From Chloroflexota bacterium (GTDB lineage: Bacteria > Chloroflexota > Anaerolineae > JAAEKA01), in contig JAYELL010000051.1 of NCBI GenBank assembly GCA_034717495.1, positions 1-64,000 on the forward strand: a DNA stretch of 64,000 nt, read 5' to 3'. Below are positions 51,155-61,843 of the stretch, piece by piece; the first letter of the stretch is position 1, and every line of letters begins with the position of its first letter. Made by a program: the position numbers and the translations under genes. A model generated the notes under the pieces. That model ran no database searches and was not told the origin of the DNA. It saw nothing but the letters and a program-made list of their open reading frames with translations.

Positions 51155-52620
51155 GTCGCATTCAGCGCATCGGCCTGGCGCAGCCGCGCCACAAGTTTTT
51201 GCCCTTCTTGTCGCACTTCACGGTCCCGCCACCAGGTCAGCGCGCCGTAGATCAACACGATCGTCAGGCCACCGGCTGCCAGGGCAAGAACATCCCACAA
51301 TCCGGTGGAAAGAAGCCATTTCTCAATCGCCAGCCCCAGACCGCCGGCGATCAACGCATACACTGCGATTGGTGCCGTCAAACGAAGGTAGGTAATCATG
51401 CGTCCATCGATAATGCGGTTGACAAGATTCGCTGAGATGAAAAAGTCGACGATGGCGACTCCAGTTGACAACCAGCAGACTCCGACCAAGCCACCCAGAC
51501 GAATTGCCGGATAGAGCAATACCGCCATGGTAACCAGACGCCAGGCGGCGATTCCCGTCAACCACTGGGGCTTGCCTCCAGCCTGAAAGATTGTTCCCAT
51601 GTTGGCTGCCACCGAGCGAATCAGGCCATAAATGGCCAGAATTTGGATCGGTACGATAGCCGGTGCCCACTTATCCGTGAGTACGATGTGGACAAAATCG
51701 TGGGCAAACAGGATAGTCGCGATCGCCACCGGAAACGCCAGAAGGGAAACGTAGCGAACCAGGCGAAAGAAGGCATTGCGCATCCGCGCAACGTCACCTC
51801 GGAGCTTGGTGAATGCGGGAAAGGTCACTCGCGTCACCAGTCGCGTGATGTTTGTGGCGGGCAAATTGGATACCTTATAGGCCAGATTGTACTGTCCCAA
51901 CGTTTCCTGTCCGAGCATTCGACCAACAAACAGATCGTCGATATTGGTGATGCCGAAAATGAGGACCTGGCTGGCGGCGATATGTTTGCCGTAACCGAAA
52001 AGTTCCAGAAAGACTTTCCTGTGGAATCCCCACTTGGGGCGCCAGGAGGAAACCCGATATGCCAGCACGGCACTCAACGCCATGCCAAATACCTGCCCCC
52101 AGACCAGGGCCCAAACGCCCCATCCCAAAAGGGCCAGAATCAGGGCCATGAAATTGCCGCCAACCCCTGCTGCGAATTCTGGCATCACCTTCCGCCGGAA
52201 ATCCAATTCCTTGGAGAGCAGCACCAGAGGAACTCGGCTGACACTGCTGATCACAATCGTCAGCGCCAACACACGCAGAACAGGGGTAACCTCGGGGGAT
52301 CGAAAGAAGAGGGCCACCAATGGGGCTGCCAGGAACACAATGCCATACAAGACGAGGCTGCTGGCGATAATCGTCCAATGGGCTGTGGTTGCCGCGGTAT
52401 CCACATCCTCCTCGCGGTAGATCAGGGCCGCGCCAAAGCCCAATTCCTGGAGAAACACCATCGAGTTGATCGCCAGCGTTGCTATGGCAAGCAGGCCAAA
52501 ATCCTCCGGTGCCAGGAGCCGGGCCAGCAAAATCGTAACTGCGAATCCCAGGGTGCGGCCGGCGAGCATGGCACCGCCTTCCCAGAAAATACCGTGGGAC
52601 ACCTTTTTCCGCAATGACAT
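51151..52620 (-). CDS. Polysaccharide flippase (Wzx/MOP family)
   Basis: The 489-residue membrane protein has about 12-14 helices and the MOP/polysaccharide-export pattern, starting SLRKKVSHGIFWEGGAMLAG and LLARLLAPEDFGLLAIATLA, with the charged loop SKELDFRRKVMPEFAAGVGG and FGYGKHIAASQVLIFGITNI. It would flip lipid-linked oligosaccharide. It overlaps the chain-length gene by four bases and follows the methyltransferase gene after 50 bp. The C-terminal 25 residues (WWRDREVRQEGQKLVARLRQ) are cytosolic. Confidence 0.9.
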   Translation of the reverse strand: MSLRKKVSHGIFWEGGAMLAGRTLGFAVTILLARLLAPEDFGLLAIATLAINSMVFLQELGFGAALIYREEDVDTAATTAHWTIIASSLVLYGIVFLAAPLVALFFRSPEVTPVLRVLALTIVISSVSRVPLVLLSKELDFRRKVMPEFAAGVGGNFMALILALLGWGVWALVWGQVFGMALSAVLAYRVSSWRPKWGFHRKVFLELFGYGKHIAASQVLIFGITNIDDLFVGRMLGQETLGQYNLAYKVSNLPATNITRLVTRVTFPAFTKLRGDVARMRNAFFRLVRYVSLLAFPVAIATILFAHDFVHIVLTDKWAPAIVPIQILAIYGLIRSVAANMGTIFQAGGKPQWLTGIAAWRLVTMAVLLYPAIRLGGLVGVCWLSTGVAIVDFFISANLVNRIIDGRMITYLRLTAPIAVYALIAGGLGLAIEKWLLSTGLWDVLALAAGGLTIVLIYGALTWWRDREVRQEGQKLVARLRQADALNAT

Positions 52621-52670
52621 CTAGAAGCCAAAGCCTTTGGCAACAATAGAAAAGGAGTTGAATTCCAACG

Positions 52671-53366
52671 CTACTGTTCTTTCCTTCCGACGATGATCAA
52701 ATCCCTGGCAAACAGGGTTGGCCTGAGACGAGCCAAGCTTTCATACACGCGGGCGGAGGTGTTCCTGCGTAGCCAGTTCGGGTATAAACCCTCTACCCAC
52801 AGGCTCGCGCTGCCACCGACATGTTCAAGGACAACACCTCTTTCTTTCAGCAACGCCCGCAGTTCATGCAGGGTGAAGAATCGCAAATGCAGCCAATCGG
52901 TTGGGGTGTGTTCCACGATCGGGAACCGACCTCGCAGCAACCACCAACGCACGCGCCAATGGGCCGTGTTTGGCACGCACATGATCAACCGGCCGTTTCC
53001 TCCTCTTAACACCCTTACCGATTCGTCCAGATAGTGGGCATAATCGACTCTATGTTCGATTTGAGAGTCTGTGACCACCACGTCAAAAGAGCCATCGGAG
53101 AACGGCAGCGGCCCGCTATCCACATTGACCTGATGGGTCGTTATACCCCGAGCGCGCGATCGCCTGACGGCCTCAGCCGAAAGATCGGTACCTTCCACAT
53201 CAGCGCCCATCTGAACCATGCGGGCAGCCAATACCCCAGGGCCACAGTCCACCTGTAACACCCGATCACCCGCTCCAATGTGCTCAAGAAGAAGTCGCTG
53301 GCGCCGTTTGTCAAAGGTGTCACCCTGGTGCTGCCAATAGTCATCGTAGAAAGCTTCGAAGTCCAT
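52671..53366 (-). CDS. Class I SAM-dependent methyltransferase
   Basis: The 231-residue protein has motif I RVLQVDCGPGVLAARMVQMG, an acidic motif II (ADVEGTDLSAEAV), and LPFSDGSFDVVVTDSQIEHR, the class I (UbiE/BioC-type) pattern. A Cys replaces a Gly in motif I (VDCGPG), which is tolerated. The ATG at 53366 begins MDFEAFYDDYWQHQGDTF; the longer frame upstream overlaps the preceding gene and has no homology. It sits eight bases after the secreted esterase gene and before the flippase, so methylation of a sugar or lipid carrier is likely but unproven. Confidence 0.85.
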   Translation of the reverse strand: MDFEAFYDDYWQHQGDTFDKRRQRLLLEHIGAGDRVLQVDCGPGVLAARMVQMGADVEGTDLSAEAVRRSRARGITTHQVNVDSGPLPFSDGSFDVVVTDSQIEHRVDYAHYLDESVRVLRGGNGRLIMCVPNTAHWRVRWWLLRGRFPIVEHTPTDWLHLRFFTLHELRALLKERGVVLEHVGGSASLWVEGLYPNWLRRNTSARVYESLARLRPTLFARDLIIVGRKEQ

Positions 53367-53374
53367 AGAACACC

Positions 53375-56281
53375 CTACGGAGACTGCGAAAGCAACAACA
53401 TGGGCAGATAGATGGATGGGTAATAATAGTCCCCAAAATCGACCTGGATAACGGACCCGTTGGTTATCCACACATCACGGCTGTTTTCGGTCGAGGACTC
53501 GTATTTGGGTGGATCGATTTCCTTTACAGTGACCTGACGGCCAGGCGTCAGGTCGGCGAACTCGAAATCTCCATCCGCTGTTGTAAAGCGCATCTCCTGT
53601 TGAACATTATTGTACCACAGGCTCACCTCAACACCCTGTAATCCCGGTTCACCAGCTTCACGGTGCCCGTTCCGGTTGCTGTCTTGCCATACCACCCCGG
53701 TGATGCTGCCAAAGCTTGGCGTCGCCGTCGGCGTTGTTGTCGGTGTGATTGTATTGGTCGGGGTCGGCGTATGGGTGAACGTCGCCGTCGCCGTTGCGGT
53801 CGGGGTCGGGGTGTGGGTGAAGGTCGCCGTCGCAGTGGGTGTATTGGTCGGGGTCGGCGATGGCGTATAGGTAGGCGTCGCCGTAGGGGTTGGCGTCCGG
53901 GTCGGCGTATTGGTGGAAGTCGGCGTGGGCGTCGCTAACGGATAGACGAGCAATAGCTTGGGGCGCTTGCTGACAGTGTTATATTCGCTGCTGGCCACAT
54001 CATACTGCACCGCCGGATCGTCCCCTCGTAGGACGAGACCGTAGTTCTCAGCGGGATCGGCCAGCCAGCTGGACACGGCTCCCGTCACATCAAACCCGAG
54101 ACGCAACCCCTCACCTTTGAATAATCGTCCGTCCACCGGCGAAGCTTGCCGATCGTCGGGCACGCCATTGGCTCCAGCCTGACTCCACGATTGGCTTGCC
54201 GAAGCCCTGTACCAGGTAGCCGCCCCTTCATTCCAGGCCCGATTGAGCTGGAAGGCCTCAAAAAAGGATTCGTTGCCATTGCCATCGGCCAGCACATCCA
54301 GGCTGAGTGCAGCACCCCGAACCCCGGTGCTCAGGGCAACCGGTGGCACACTGCTGAGGTCGAAACGTAACAAGCTGTTGAACGTATTGGGGGAACGCAG
54401 TTTGATTCTTGAGTCGGATCCATAGTTGTTTGTCGGCCCCCACAGGCTAAGATACGTGTCGGTCGCGCCGGCATACCCGGCGACCCCCTCCTGCAGGGTA
54501 ACCGTCGCCAGCGGGACCGGCGACTGCCCGGGATAGATAATCAAACGATGGGTACCGGCTCCCAACGAGATGGGCAGCTTACCATCGACCAGATCATAGC
54601 TCTGAGCGCTGAATTCAGCCTCGTCCACCGCCAGGTCCTCGACCACGTATTGTGAATAAGGCGACATCCCCAGCGATACCACGTCCACCTCAAGGTCGAC
54701 TCCATAGCGGTCGACCACGGTCAGGGTGATCCGATTCCCTGAACCGGCAGTGCCCTCAACTTCGCTCCAGCGCTCCTGGTCGCCGTTCTGATTCAGGGTC
54801 ACCCACCAAATGGTCGTCGATGTGTCGGTAATCGCGTCGATCTCGAGAGCAGGTGTGCCCAGTTGAAATTGGCTGAGCCACTGGAGGATGCCCTCGTTTC
54901 CCCCGGGCACCGGGGTTCCGTGATCCCCGACAAAGGTTGTCAACACAACCGGTGCCCCCGGTTCGTGGGAGAGAATAGTGTCCACCATATCCTGGGAATG
55001 GTGGGGCAGAACCGTCGTATCATCGATGCCATGATAGACTCGTAATGGCGTAGAAGCGAGATTACGAGCGAAGGTAACCGGTGAGCGGCGCTCATATTCG
55101 AACCAGGTGTTACTTTCGGGCGGGCCGCCACATTCCTGGCTGATGAGGTTCTGCCGCCAGACCGGCGACTCGTAGTACCAGTCGAACAGGTCGGTCGGGC
55201 CTTTTTCGTCCACCACCGCTGCAAACAGCCCGGGATTCTTGGCAGCCGTGACCAGCGCGATCTGTCCACCCATGGACAAACCGGTCATAGTGATCCGTGT
55301 GGAATCCACATTGTAGTGGTCCTTCATATATTGGATGGTATCCAGAATGTCGTGCTGGCTGGCCCGCGAGGCCAGAGGATGATCGTAGGGGGGCCAGGGA
55401 TAAGGATCCCGCTCGCCGTGCATGTCCGGGGCGGCCAGTAGCCAACCGGCATCGTTGGCCTCCTCGGCGTAATCGGCCAGGGCATCCCAGCGGTCTGCGC
55501 CCCAGCCGTGAACCGCAATCAGCAAGGGGGTTGGCTGCCAGGACTGGTAATCGATCGGGACCTGCAATATTGCCGGTTGTTCGCTGCCATCATAGCTACT
55601 GCTAAAGGTAAAATCGACAATCTCAGTGGCAATCAGGTCTGGCCCCTCGAGAACCAGATGCACATTCGTCATGCCCCATTCATCCAGCAGCCCGCTGGGA
55701 CGTTCACCAGCTTCGATGCGGACTCGATTGGCTCCTCGTCTCAAGATTGAGGGGTCGATCTCCCACTCCTTGGTTGCGCCGGGAAAGGGGGTGCAATAGG
55801 TCCCATTGGTAGCGGCACCATCGATAATGCTCTGCCCGATCAGGACGTCGTTGACATAGATGTCATTGTGCCAGCCAACGTTGAATTCGTCCCCTACCAA
55901 TTTGGCGCTGCTAACACTTCCCTGCCAGACCAAATACAGGTCCGCTTCCGGCTCGTCAACCTCAGGTCCGTAGCCAGCGGACATGCAACCCGACTGTGTG
56001 GAAGATATTTGCGCCAGGGAAGTCATCTCTGGCGAGGAACTCATGGCATAGGCATGGTCAAATGCTGTGCCTCTGCTGTTCACGGCGACAGCCGAAAGCG
56101 CGGCAACAGCAGCGATCACCGATACCATGGCGAAAATCAATCCACCACGGAAACTCATCCTCGTCAGTCCGCTTCTGCGACTGCGCAAGTGATGACTCCT
56201 GGACATCGAACCGGGCGCCAGTGGCGCCCGTTTTTGGCCTGTGCTATTCTCAGCTTTGCGCACAATACCCTTTCTCTTCAC
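53375..56281 (-). CDS. Secreted multidomain esterase (alpha/beta hydrolase, DNRLRE, SdrD_B)
   Basis: The 968-residue protein has a basic N-terminal stretch and one membrane/signal helix ([20 protein letters not shown], about 46-66). A prolyl-oligopeptidase-like esterase domain follows ([16 protein letters not shown]; Ser in [14 protein letters not shown]; Asp in [12 protein letters not shown]; His in [12 protein letters not shown]), then a beta-region, a DNRLRE domain ([20 protein letters not shown]), a TPTPT linker of about 100 residues, an SdrD_B-type domain ([19 protein letters not shown]), and a tail [13 protein letters not shown]. The YLP tail is common in Chloroflexota secreted proteins and may be a sorting signal. 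First gene of the exopolysaccharide operon; the start codon is uncertain (GTG 56281 or 56263). Confidence 0.85.
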   Translation of the reverse strand: MKRKGIVRKAENSTGQKRAPLAPGSMSRSHHLRSRRSGLTRMSFRGGLIFAMVSVIAAVAALSAVAVNSRGTAFDHAYAMSSSPEMTSLAQISSTQSGCMSAGYGPEVDEPEADLYLVWQGSVSSAKLVGDEFNVGWHNDIYVNDVLIGQSIIDGAATNGTYCTPFPGATKEWEIDPSILRRGANRVRIEAGERPSGLLDEWGMTNVHLVLEGPDLIATEIVDFTFSSSYDGSEQPAILQVPIDYQSWQPTPLLIAVHGWGADRWDALADYAEEANDAGWLLAAPDMHGERDPYPWPPYDHPLASRASQHDILDTIQYMKDHYNVDSTRITMTGLSMGGQIALVTAAKNPGLFAAVVDEKGPTDLFDWYYESPVWRQNLISQECGGPPESNTWFEYERRSPVTFARNLASTPLRVYHGIDDTTVLPHHSQDMVDTILSHEPGAPVVLTTFVGDHGTPVPGGNEGILQWLSQFQLGTPALEIDAITDTSTTIWWVTLNQNGDQERWSEVEGTAGSGNRITLTVVDRYGVDLEVDVVSLGMSPYSQYVVEDLAVDEAEFSAQSYDLVDGKLPISLGAGTHRLIIYPGQSPVPLATVTLQEGVAGYAGATDTYLSLWGPTNNYGSDSRIKLRSPNTFNSLLRFDLSSVPPVALSTGVRGAALSLDVLADGNGNESFFEAFQLNRAWNEGAATWYRASASQSWSQAGANGVPDDRQASPVDGRLFKGEGLRLGFDVTGAVSSWLADPAENYGLVLRGDDPAVQYDVASSEYNTVSKRPKLLLVYPLATPTPTSTNTPTRTPTPTATPTYTPSPTPTNTPTATATFTHTPTPTATATATFTHTPTPTNTITPTTTPTATPSFGSITGVVWQDSNRNGHREAGEPGLQGVEVSLWYNNVQQEMRFTTADGDFEFADLTPGRQVTVKEIDPPKYESSTENSRDVWITNGSVIQVDFGDYYYPSIYLPMLLLSQSP

Positions 56282-56343
56282 ACGTATCTCAATCCACGCT
56301 CTGCAAATAACACCAGGTTACCCCTGGTGCACACTGGCTCGTC

Positions 56344-56372
56344 ATTATACTCGAAAGGGATGGCTTAGCCAA
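56344..56372 (-). promoter_or_regulatory. Promoter of the exopolysaccharide operon
   Basis: On the minus strand TTGGCT (56372-56367) and TATAAT (56349-56344) are 17 bases apart. It lies about 63 bp upstream of the esterase start and probably drives all five genes down to 48603. A small hairpin (CACCAGG/CCTGGTG, about 56310-56330) lies in the leader. Confidence 0.65.
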
Positions 56373-56475
56373 TCCCAATCTGCACCAACCCATTCTGTCA
56401 CAGTCAGATGAAGCCTTTATGAAAACCACACCGGAAATCCATGACGAAACTGTCATACTACCCTGACACGAAGAT

Positions 56476-56506
56476 GGGCGCCGGATTCCAATCAGCTCCG
56501 GCGCCC
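56476..56506. terminator. Hairpin downstream of the CBS gene
   Basis: GGGCGCCGGA (56476-56485) pairs with TCCGGCGCCC (56497-56506) around 11 bases. It sits 20 bp after the stop of the minus-strand CBS gene and upstream of the exopolysaccharide promoter. Confidence 0.75.
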
Positions 56507-56525
56507 ACTATTCATAGACGTACGG

Positions 56526-56978
56526 TCAACCCACCGCTTCCTCTCGCCAGAGACGTAATACGAGGCGAAAGATGTCTGTATCGGTGACAATCCCGACCAA
56601 TCGGCGATGGTCGGGCCTGCTTTTGGCCGCCACCACGGGCAGCCCACCGATTTTGTGGGTCAGCATCAGCTCAATCGCGTCTGCCAGGCTGGTGCCCGGT
56701 GTGACCACAACCGGATCGCGCGTCATCGATTCCCAGACGGTTAGCCAGTCCTCATCGGCGTCCGGTGCATAGGGATTAGGAACAGAAGCGGCTTCAACCG
56801 ATGTCGCCTCACGCACATCGCCCCAACTCAGGATCCCTACCAGATTCTCTTCCTCGTCAAGAACCGGCAGCCGTCGCACCTGTTGCTCTTCCATGAGCGA
56901 CTGCGCTTCTTCCAACGATGCCAGGACATCGATGACGACGACTTCTTCTGTCATCACATCGCCAACCGTACGGTGCAT
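56526..56978 (-). CDS. CBS-domain-pair protein
   Basis: The 150-residue protein consists of two CBS motifs (VGDVMTEEVVVIDVLASLEEA with LPVLDEEENLVGILSWGDV, and WESMTRDPVVVTPGTSLADA with LPVVAAKSRPDHRRLVGIV). Such pairs bind adenine nucleotides and report energy state. It has no other domain, so it must act by binding a partner. An ATG at 56978 with GGGAG upstream gives the family start; the longer frame has no similarity. A second CBS pair with similar layout lies at 62213-62635. Confidence 0.88.
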   Translation of the reverse strand: MHRTVGDVMTEEVVVIDVLASLEEAQSLMEEQQVRRLPVLDEEENLVGILSWGDVREATSVEAASVPNPYAPDADEDWLTVWESMTRDPVVVTPGTSLADAIELMLTHKIGGLPVVAAKSRPDHRRLVGIVTDTDIFRLVLRLWREEAVG

Positions 56979-57173
56979 AGAAACTCCCTTTCCAGGGGAA
57001 ATATCCACTGGCAAGCCGCAACCGGCGGCTGTGGAATAGAATGCGCCGGCGCAACGACACATAGTGTATTTTATATGCACCACTGGCAGCCGTCAAGCGG
57101 AATAGGCAGGAGCCCGCAGCCGTCACGCTGATAGCGTGGCCTGCGATCTGTCAGTTAAGCGAAGCCAAACATC

Positions 57174-58415
57174 CTACGCCGGCACCAGGTGCTCCTTCAG
57201 CACGGTTCCCAAGCGCCGGATTCCCTGCTCGATCTGATCAGGCTGGGCATTGGAGAAGTTCAAGCGCATTGTATTGTTGCCCTTGTCACCCGGATCAAAG
57301 GCAGAGCCTGGCACAAAAGCCACACGGTGGCGGCCAACAGCATCCTCTAACAGTTCGGCTGCATCCAGTCCATCAGGCAACTGCACCCACAGGAACAGCC
57401 CACCGTCAGGTTTGGTCCATGTCACCTCCTCAGGAAAGTAACCTTCCATTGCTTCTAACATGACATCCCGCCGAAAGGCATAAACCTCCCGAATCTTGCT
57501 GACGTGCTCATCGAGAAAACCATCCCTGGCCACCTCAAAGGCAATAATCTGATTAAACGTGCTGGTATGCAGATCCATGCCTTGTTTGACCTGAACGCAA
57601 CGTTGGACGACATCGACCGGAGCAACGATCCAACCGAGTCGCAGGCCTGGTGCCAGAGTCTTGCTGAACGTGCTGGTGTAGATGACGTTGCCGGCAAAAA
57701 AGCCCTGACCGTTGACAGCGCGGCCCTCCAGATGATCATAGTCCAGCACCACCAGGGGCGGTATGTGATCTCCGCTGTAACGCAGTTGACCATAAGGGTC
57801 ATCTTCGACGATGGGAATCCCATGATCATCGGCCATTCGGACAAGTTGAAGCCGCCGCTCCAACGCCAGAGTCACACCGCTGGGATTCTGGAAGTTGGGC
57901 AGCACATACATGAACTTCGGGCCGGCACGCAGGGCATCGGCCAACAGATCAGTTCGCATCCCCAATTGGTCCACCGGCACAGTGACATAGCGCGCCTGAT
58001 AACTGCGCCACGCCTGCAGCGCTCCCAAATAGGTCGGGTTCTCGGTAAGTATCTTATCGCCAGGGTTGACAAGCAGCTTGCCAATCAGGTCCAATGCCTG
58101 TTGCGAGCCAGATGTGATGAGAACATTGTCTTCCCTGGCCTTGATGCCATAGCGCGACATCCGATCGACAACAAAACGACGCAGTGGCAAATACCCCTCG
58201 GTAGCGCTGTATTGAAGGGCCTTCGGCCCATGTTCTCGAAGAACCTTGTCGGCAGCCTGCCGAAACCTTTCGACCGGAAACAACTCGGGCGCTGGAAGCC
58301 CGCCGGCGAAGGATATCACATCTGCCAGTTCCGTTAGCTTGAGCAGTTCACGGATGACCGAGCTTCCCATGCCCTCCGTTCGCAGTGCATATCGGTAATT
58401 CCACGGTGTTGTCAT
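57174..58415 (-). CDS. PLP-dependent aminotransferase, 2-aminoadipate/aromatic type
   Basis: The 413-residue enzyme is a fold-type I aminotransferase: SFAGGLPAPELFPVE and LQYSATEGYLPLRRFVVDRM near the start, LITSGSQQALDLIGKLLVNP, YVLPNFQNPSGVTLALERR, VEDDPYGQLRY (Asp for the pyridine N and Tyr) and the Schiff-base Lys in YTSTFSKTLAPGLRLGWIV. This is the LysN/ARO8-like subgroup acting on 2-aminoadipate or branched/aromatic amino acids. The ATG at 58415 has AAGGAG ten bases upstream. It could make 2-oxoacids for the ferredoxin oxidoreductase genes upstream on the same strand; that link is inference. Confidence 0.87.
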   Translation of the reverse strand: MTTPWNYRYALRTEGMGSSVIRELLKLTELADVISFAGGLPAPELFPVERFRQAADKVLREHGPKALQYSATEGYLPLRRFVVDRMSRYGIKAREDNVLITSGSQQALDLIGKLLVNPGDKILTENPTYLGALQAWRSYQARYVTVPVDQLGMRTDLLADALRAGPKFMYVLPNFQNPSGVTLALERRLQLVRMADDHGIPIVEDDPYGQLRYSGDHIPPLVVLDYDHLEGRAVNGQGFFAGNVIYTSTFSKTLAPGLRLGWIVAPVDVVQRCVQVKQGMDLHTSTFNQIIAFEVARDGFLDEHVSKIREVYAFRRDVMLEAMEGYFPEEVTWTKPDGGLFLWVQLPDGLDAAELLEDAVGRHRVAFVPGSAFDPGDKGNNTMRLNFSNAQPDQIEQGIRRLGTVLKEHLVPA

Positions 58416-58764
58416 CGAAGATTCTCTCCTTGGAAGCCCGCCGCATCGCCCTAATACCTTCCCGGCTAACCCAGAAAGGGGGCTGCGCACAGCCTCGACT
58501 ACTTCCTGTCCGTCCGCCGTCTTCTGACCGCCGACCGCCGCCGGAAGGCCACTGTTCACCGACCACTACCAGCGGTCTGTCGTCTTCTGACCACCGACCG
58601 AGGACCGCCGACCGCCGCCGGAAGACCACTGTTCACCGATCACTACCAGCCGTCTGTCGTCTTCTGACCACCGACCGAGGACCGCCGACTGCCGCCGGAA
58701 GACCACCGTTCACCGACCACTACCAGCGGTCCGTCGTCTGCCGTCTGTCGTCCGGTACGATCAG
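58416..58764. repeat. 77-bp tandem repeat block between uspA and the aminotransferase
   Basis: No gene. Units starting TTCACCGACCACTACCAGCG begin at 58555, 58632 and 58709, an exact 77-base period; the third is partial and a truncated unit precedes them from about 58509. The core words GACCGCCGACCGCCGCCGGA recur, in either orientation, at 15919-15960 and 48570-48597. The array is contiguous without unique spacers. Confidence 0.85.
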
Positions 58765-59211
58765 TTACGAAGTATTGCCAACGCGAACCAGCAGCACCGG
58801 GCAGGACGCGCCTTGCAGCACACGATCGGCTACGCTGCCATAGACCCAACGCGAGACACCACCCCGACCGTGGGTAGACATGACGATCAGATCCACATCC
58901 AGCGCCTCCGCATGATCGAGGATTACCTCTGCGACCGGCCCCTCGCTTGTCACGCTGCGCACTCGGTATCCCTCTTCTGCAAGCCTCGTGACAATGCGGT
59001 CAAGGTATTCGCCGGCATGCGCGCGCAGAGCCTCATGGTCTGAATCATAGCTTGCCAATACCATGTCCGGGGCTGCGATCGAGTATGGAGATACCACGAC
59101 CCGCAACAGAACCAGCTCGGAATCAAACTGAGCTGCCATCCGCGTCGCATGGGTCAGGGCTAACTCCGCCCGATCCGATCCGTCCAGGGTTACCAGGATC
59201 CGCCGATACAT
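58765..59211 (-). CDS. Universal stress protein, UspA family
   Basis: The 148-residue protein has the Usp fold with ILVTLDGSDRAELAL at the N-terminus (ATP-contact Asp) and the nucleotide-binding loop VMSTHGRGGVSRWVYGSVA followed by CPVLLVR. It is the ATP-binding subtype. It lies 18 bp after the oxidoreductase gamma subunit gene on the same strand, so it is likely part of that operon and may tune it under energy stress. Confidence 0.92.
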   Translation of the reverse strand: MYRRILVTLDGSDRAELALTHATRMAAQFDSELVLLRVVVSPYSIAAPDMVLASYDSDHEALRAHAGEYLDRIVTRLAEEGYRVRSVTSEGPVAEVILDHAEALDVDLIVMSTHGRGGVSRWVYGSVADRVLQGASCPVLLVRVGNTS

Positions 59212-59229
59212 GCAATTTCCTCCAGAATC

Positions 59230-59805
59230 TCAGGCGATAATCAGTTGTGCCACTTCTGCACCGCGGCACAACGCCCTCTTGTTGGGTTCCAGCCAACGCT
59301 GATGCCTTTGGGGAAGGTGGGATTCAAGCGCCGATTCTATCGCGTCAAGCGACAGCACGCCAGTCGCCTGCACCAGCGCGCCCAGGGTAACTACATTGGC
59401 CAAGCGAATATCGCCCGTCTCGTTTTCCAGGAGAGAGGCAGTCTCCTCGGCAGAGATGTCGTTGGCCGGAACCGGGATGACGCGCAGGTCAGTTCGGTAA
59501 ACGGTCCGGTCGATCAGGGAACTGTTGTAGACCAACAATCCGCCGGGGCGCACCAGACTCTCATATTTCTGCAGCGAAGGCGCGTTCAGAGCAATTGCAG
59601 CCGATGGGTGTCTCACCAGAGGCGAGCCGATCGATTCGTCCGAGATCACGACGGTGCAGTGGGCGGTTCCACCGCGCATTTCCGGACCATAGGAGGGAAT
59701 CCAGGTGACGTGTTTGCCCGAGTCCATCCCTGCATAGGCCAATAATTGTCCTGCAAACAGGGAACCCTGTCCACCAAACCCAGAGATGATGATTTCCTCG
59801 TGCAT
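59230..59805 (-). CDS. 2-oxoacid:ferredoxin oxidoreductase, gamma subunit
   Basis: The 191-residue protein matches the gamma subunit of KorC/PorG type: [20 protein letters not shown], then [18 protein letters not shown] and [16 protein letters not shown]. It completes a four-subunit enzyme that oxidises a 2-oxoacid with CoA and ferredoxin. I choose ATG 59805 (AAGGA nine bases upstream); ATG 59823 overlaps the beta-subunit stop and adds six residues, also possible. Confidence 0.9.
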   Translation of the reverse strand: MHEEIIISGFGGQGSLFAGQLLAYAGMDSGKHVTWIPSYGPEMRGGTAHCTVVISDESIGSPLVRHPSAAIALNAPSLQKYESLVRPGGLLVYNSSLIDRTVYRTDLRVIPVPANDISAEETASLLENETGDIRLANVVTLGALVQATGVLSLDAIESALESHLPQRHQRWLEPNKRALCRGAEVAQLIIA

Positions 59806-59819
59806 CAAACTATTTCCTT

Positions 59820-60650
59820 TCATTTGCCGTTCCGTCGCGATGAGCGACGCCTGGTCAGGGGAACAACCTGGTCAGCGACGCGATAGTCGCCGATGGGAAA
59901 GACCGGAACCATCTCGTCCTCGATCCAGCGCAACGCATCGGCTGGCTTGAGGCGCCAATTGGTCGGACACGAAGAAAGAACCTCCACAAGGCTCAGCCCC
60001 AGGCCCTCCATTTGAACCTGAAAGGCTGTCTTGATGGCTGCCTTGGTTTTGCGAATATTCGCCACATTGTGAACTGATCGGCGTACGACGTAGGCAGTCC
60101 CGGGTAAGGCAGCGATCAGTTCGGCAACTCGCATTGGTTGCCCGACGGAGGACACATCCCGACCGTAGGGACTCGACGTCGTCACCATGCCGGCCAACGT
60201 TGTCGGAGCCATTTGGCCACCGGTCATTCCGTAGTTGGCATTGTTGACGAAGATCACCGTAAGCTTCTCGCCTCGATTGGCCGCATGGATGATCTCATTG
60301 GTGCCTATGGCCGCCAGGTCGCCGTCACCCTGATAGGTGAATACTATCTTATCTGGCTGGATGCGCTTCAATCCAGTTGCCATGGCAGGCGCTCGACCGT
60401 GAGCCGCTTCGCAGCCATCGACATTGAAATAGGTGTAGGCGAATACAGCACATCCAACTGGCGCGACACACAGGGTGCGTTCGCGAATCTGCAATTCATC
60501 GATTACCTCGGCAATCAGCCGGTGGATCAAACCATGGGTACACCCGGGACAGTAGTGGGTGGGCACATCACTGAGTGCCGCTGGCCGCTCGTAGACCAGG
60601 TCCGCGCCATCTATTCCCGATGCGGCAATTCCATCTGGTAGAAAGGTCAT
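59820..60650 (-). CDS. 2-oxoacid:ferredoxin oxidoreductase, beta (TPP-binding) subunit
   Basis: The 276-residue subunit binds thiamine diphosphate and a [4Fe-4S] cluster: [18 protein letters not shown] (CxxC), [35 protein letters not shown] (the TPP GDGxxxxIG motif) and [17 protein letters not shown]. Together with the alpha, gamma and ferredoxin subunits it decarboxylates a 2-oxoacid (2-oxoglutarate or branched-chain) to acyl-CoA in the cytosol. Its start is one base after the alpha stop, so the genes are tightly coupled. Confidence 0.92.
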   Translation of the reverse strand: MTFLPDGIAASGIDGADLVYERPAALSDVPTHYCPGCTHGLIHRLIAEVIDELQIRERTLCVAPVGCAVFAYTYFNVDGCEAAHGRAPAMATGLKRIQPDKIVFTYQGDGDLAAIGTNEIIHAANRGEKLTVIFVNNANYGMTGGQMAPTTLAGMVTTSSPYGRDVSSVGQPMRVAELIAALPGTAYVVRRSVHNVANIRKTKAAIKTAFQVQMEGLGLSLVEVLSSCPTNWRLKPADALRWIEDEMVPVFPIGDYRVADQVVPLTRRRSSRRNGK

Positions 60651-60651
60651 A

Positions 60652-61806
60652 TTACACCTCAGGTCCTGTAGCTATTTCAGTAACCGGTGCCGCACCATTG
60701 GCGCCTGTCTTGACGGCCGGTGTAACCTGAACGCCATTCCCGGCAGCCATGCTTGCAAGCTTGTCAATCTCCTGGCCAATCTCATCGGGCAACGGCACGA
60801 CACCGCCCAATCGTCCCAAAAAGTGGACCGGTGCGCGACCGGCAACGGCAGCCCGGACGTCCAGCAGCATCTGGCCGGCATTCATTTCGACCACCAGTAC
60901 CTGATCGACCGAGGACGCCAGCGCCTGCAAACGTTCTTCAGGAAAGGGCCAGAGACTGATAGGTCGGAAAAGGCCTGCCTTGAGTCCCTGGTTGCGAGCG
61001 GCCTTTACCACTGTCTTACAGATCCGGCCAACGGTTCCAAATGCGACAATCAGAATGTCGGCATCGTCGGTCATCACCTCTTCCCAGCGCTGCTCCCGTG
61101 CCTCCGCCTCCCGTAATCGTTCTTGTAGCCGCAGGTTGAGCTGCTCCAGCCTCTCGCTGCCCATGTAGAGGGAGCTTAGCACCCGGCGCTCCCTCCCTTT
61201 AGCGCCGCGCAGCGCCCAGGATGGACGGGCCGCTTCCGTCATGACTGGTCGAGGCTCGGGCAGTTCAACAGGCTCCATCATTTGTCCAATAGCACCATCG
61301 GCCAGAATGACCACCACTGTGCGATAGGCCTCCGCCAGAGCAAAAGCCTCGTAGGTGAGATCGACAGCCTCCTGTACGGTGGAGGGCGCCAGGACGATTG
61401 CGTGGTAGTCACCATGCCCCAGAGATTTGGTCATTTGAAAGTAATCACCCTGGCTTGGCTGGATGTTTCCCAGGCCAGGCCCGCCCCGCATGATGTCCAC
61501 CAACACGATAGGCACCTCTGTGCCGGCAATGTAACTCAAACCCTCCATCATCAGGCTTACGCCAGGACTGGACGATGACGTCATGGTTCTGGCACCACCA
61601 CAGGCGGCGCCATAGACCATGTTGATCGCTGCCAACTCGCTCTCTGCCTGTAAAAATACTCTTCCCTCATAGTTGGGTATCTCTCGAGCCATGTATTCCA
61701 GAAGCTCGGTCTGGGGAGTGATAGGATACCCGAAATAGGCTTCAACGCCAGCGCGTAGCGCTGCCTCAGCAATGGCTTCGTTGCCTTTCCAGAGCTCCTT
61801 TGCCAT
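60652..61806 (-). CDS. 2-oxoacid:ferredoxin oxidoreductase, alpha subunit
   Basis: The 384-residue subunit carries the pyrimidine-binding domain: [60 protein letters not shown] and [20 protein letters not shown], followed by a domain II with [20 protein letters not shown]. The GYPITPQTE and SSPGxSLMxE motifs favour the VorB/KorA group. Typing the substrate as 2-oxoglutarate or 2-oxoisovalerate from sequence alone is not safe. The second gene of the operon, after the ferredoxin. Confidence 0.92.
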   Translation of the reverse strand: MAKELWKGNEAIAEAALRAGVEAYFGYPITPQTELLEYMAREIPNYEGRVFLQAESELAAINMVYGAACGGARTMTSSSSPGVSLMMEGLSYIAGTEVPIVLVDIMRGGPGLGNIQPSQGDYFQMTKSLGHGDYHAIVLAPSTVQEAVDLTYEAFALAEAYRTVVVILADGAIGQMMEPVELPEPRPVMTEAARPSWALRGAKGRERRVLSSLYMGSERLEQLNLRLQERLREAEAREQRWEEVMTDDADILIVAFGTVGRICKTVVKAARNQGLKAGLFRPISLWPFPEERLQALASSVDQVLVVEMNAGQMLLDVRAAVAGRAPVHFLGRLGGVVPLPDEIGQEIDKLASMAAGNGVQVTPAVKTGANGAAPVTEIATGPEV

Positions 61807-61843
61807 GGGTTGCCTCCTGAATCAAAAACGGCCTCAGAGACCG

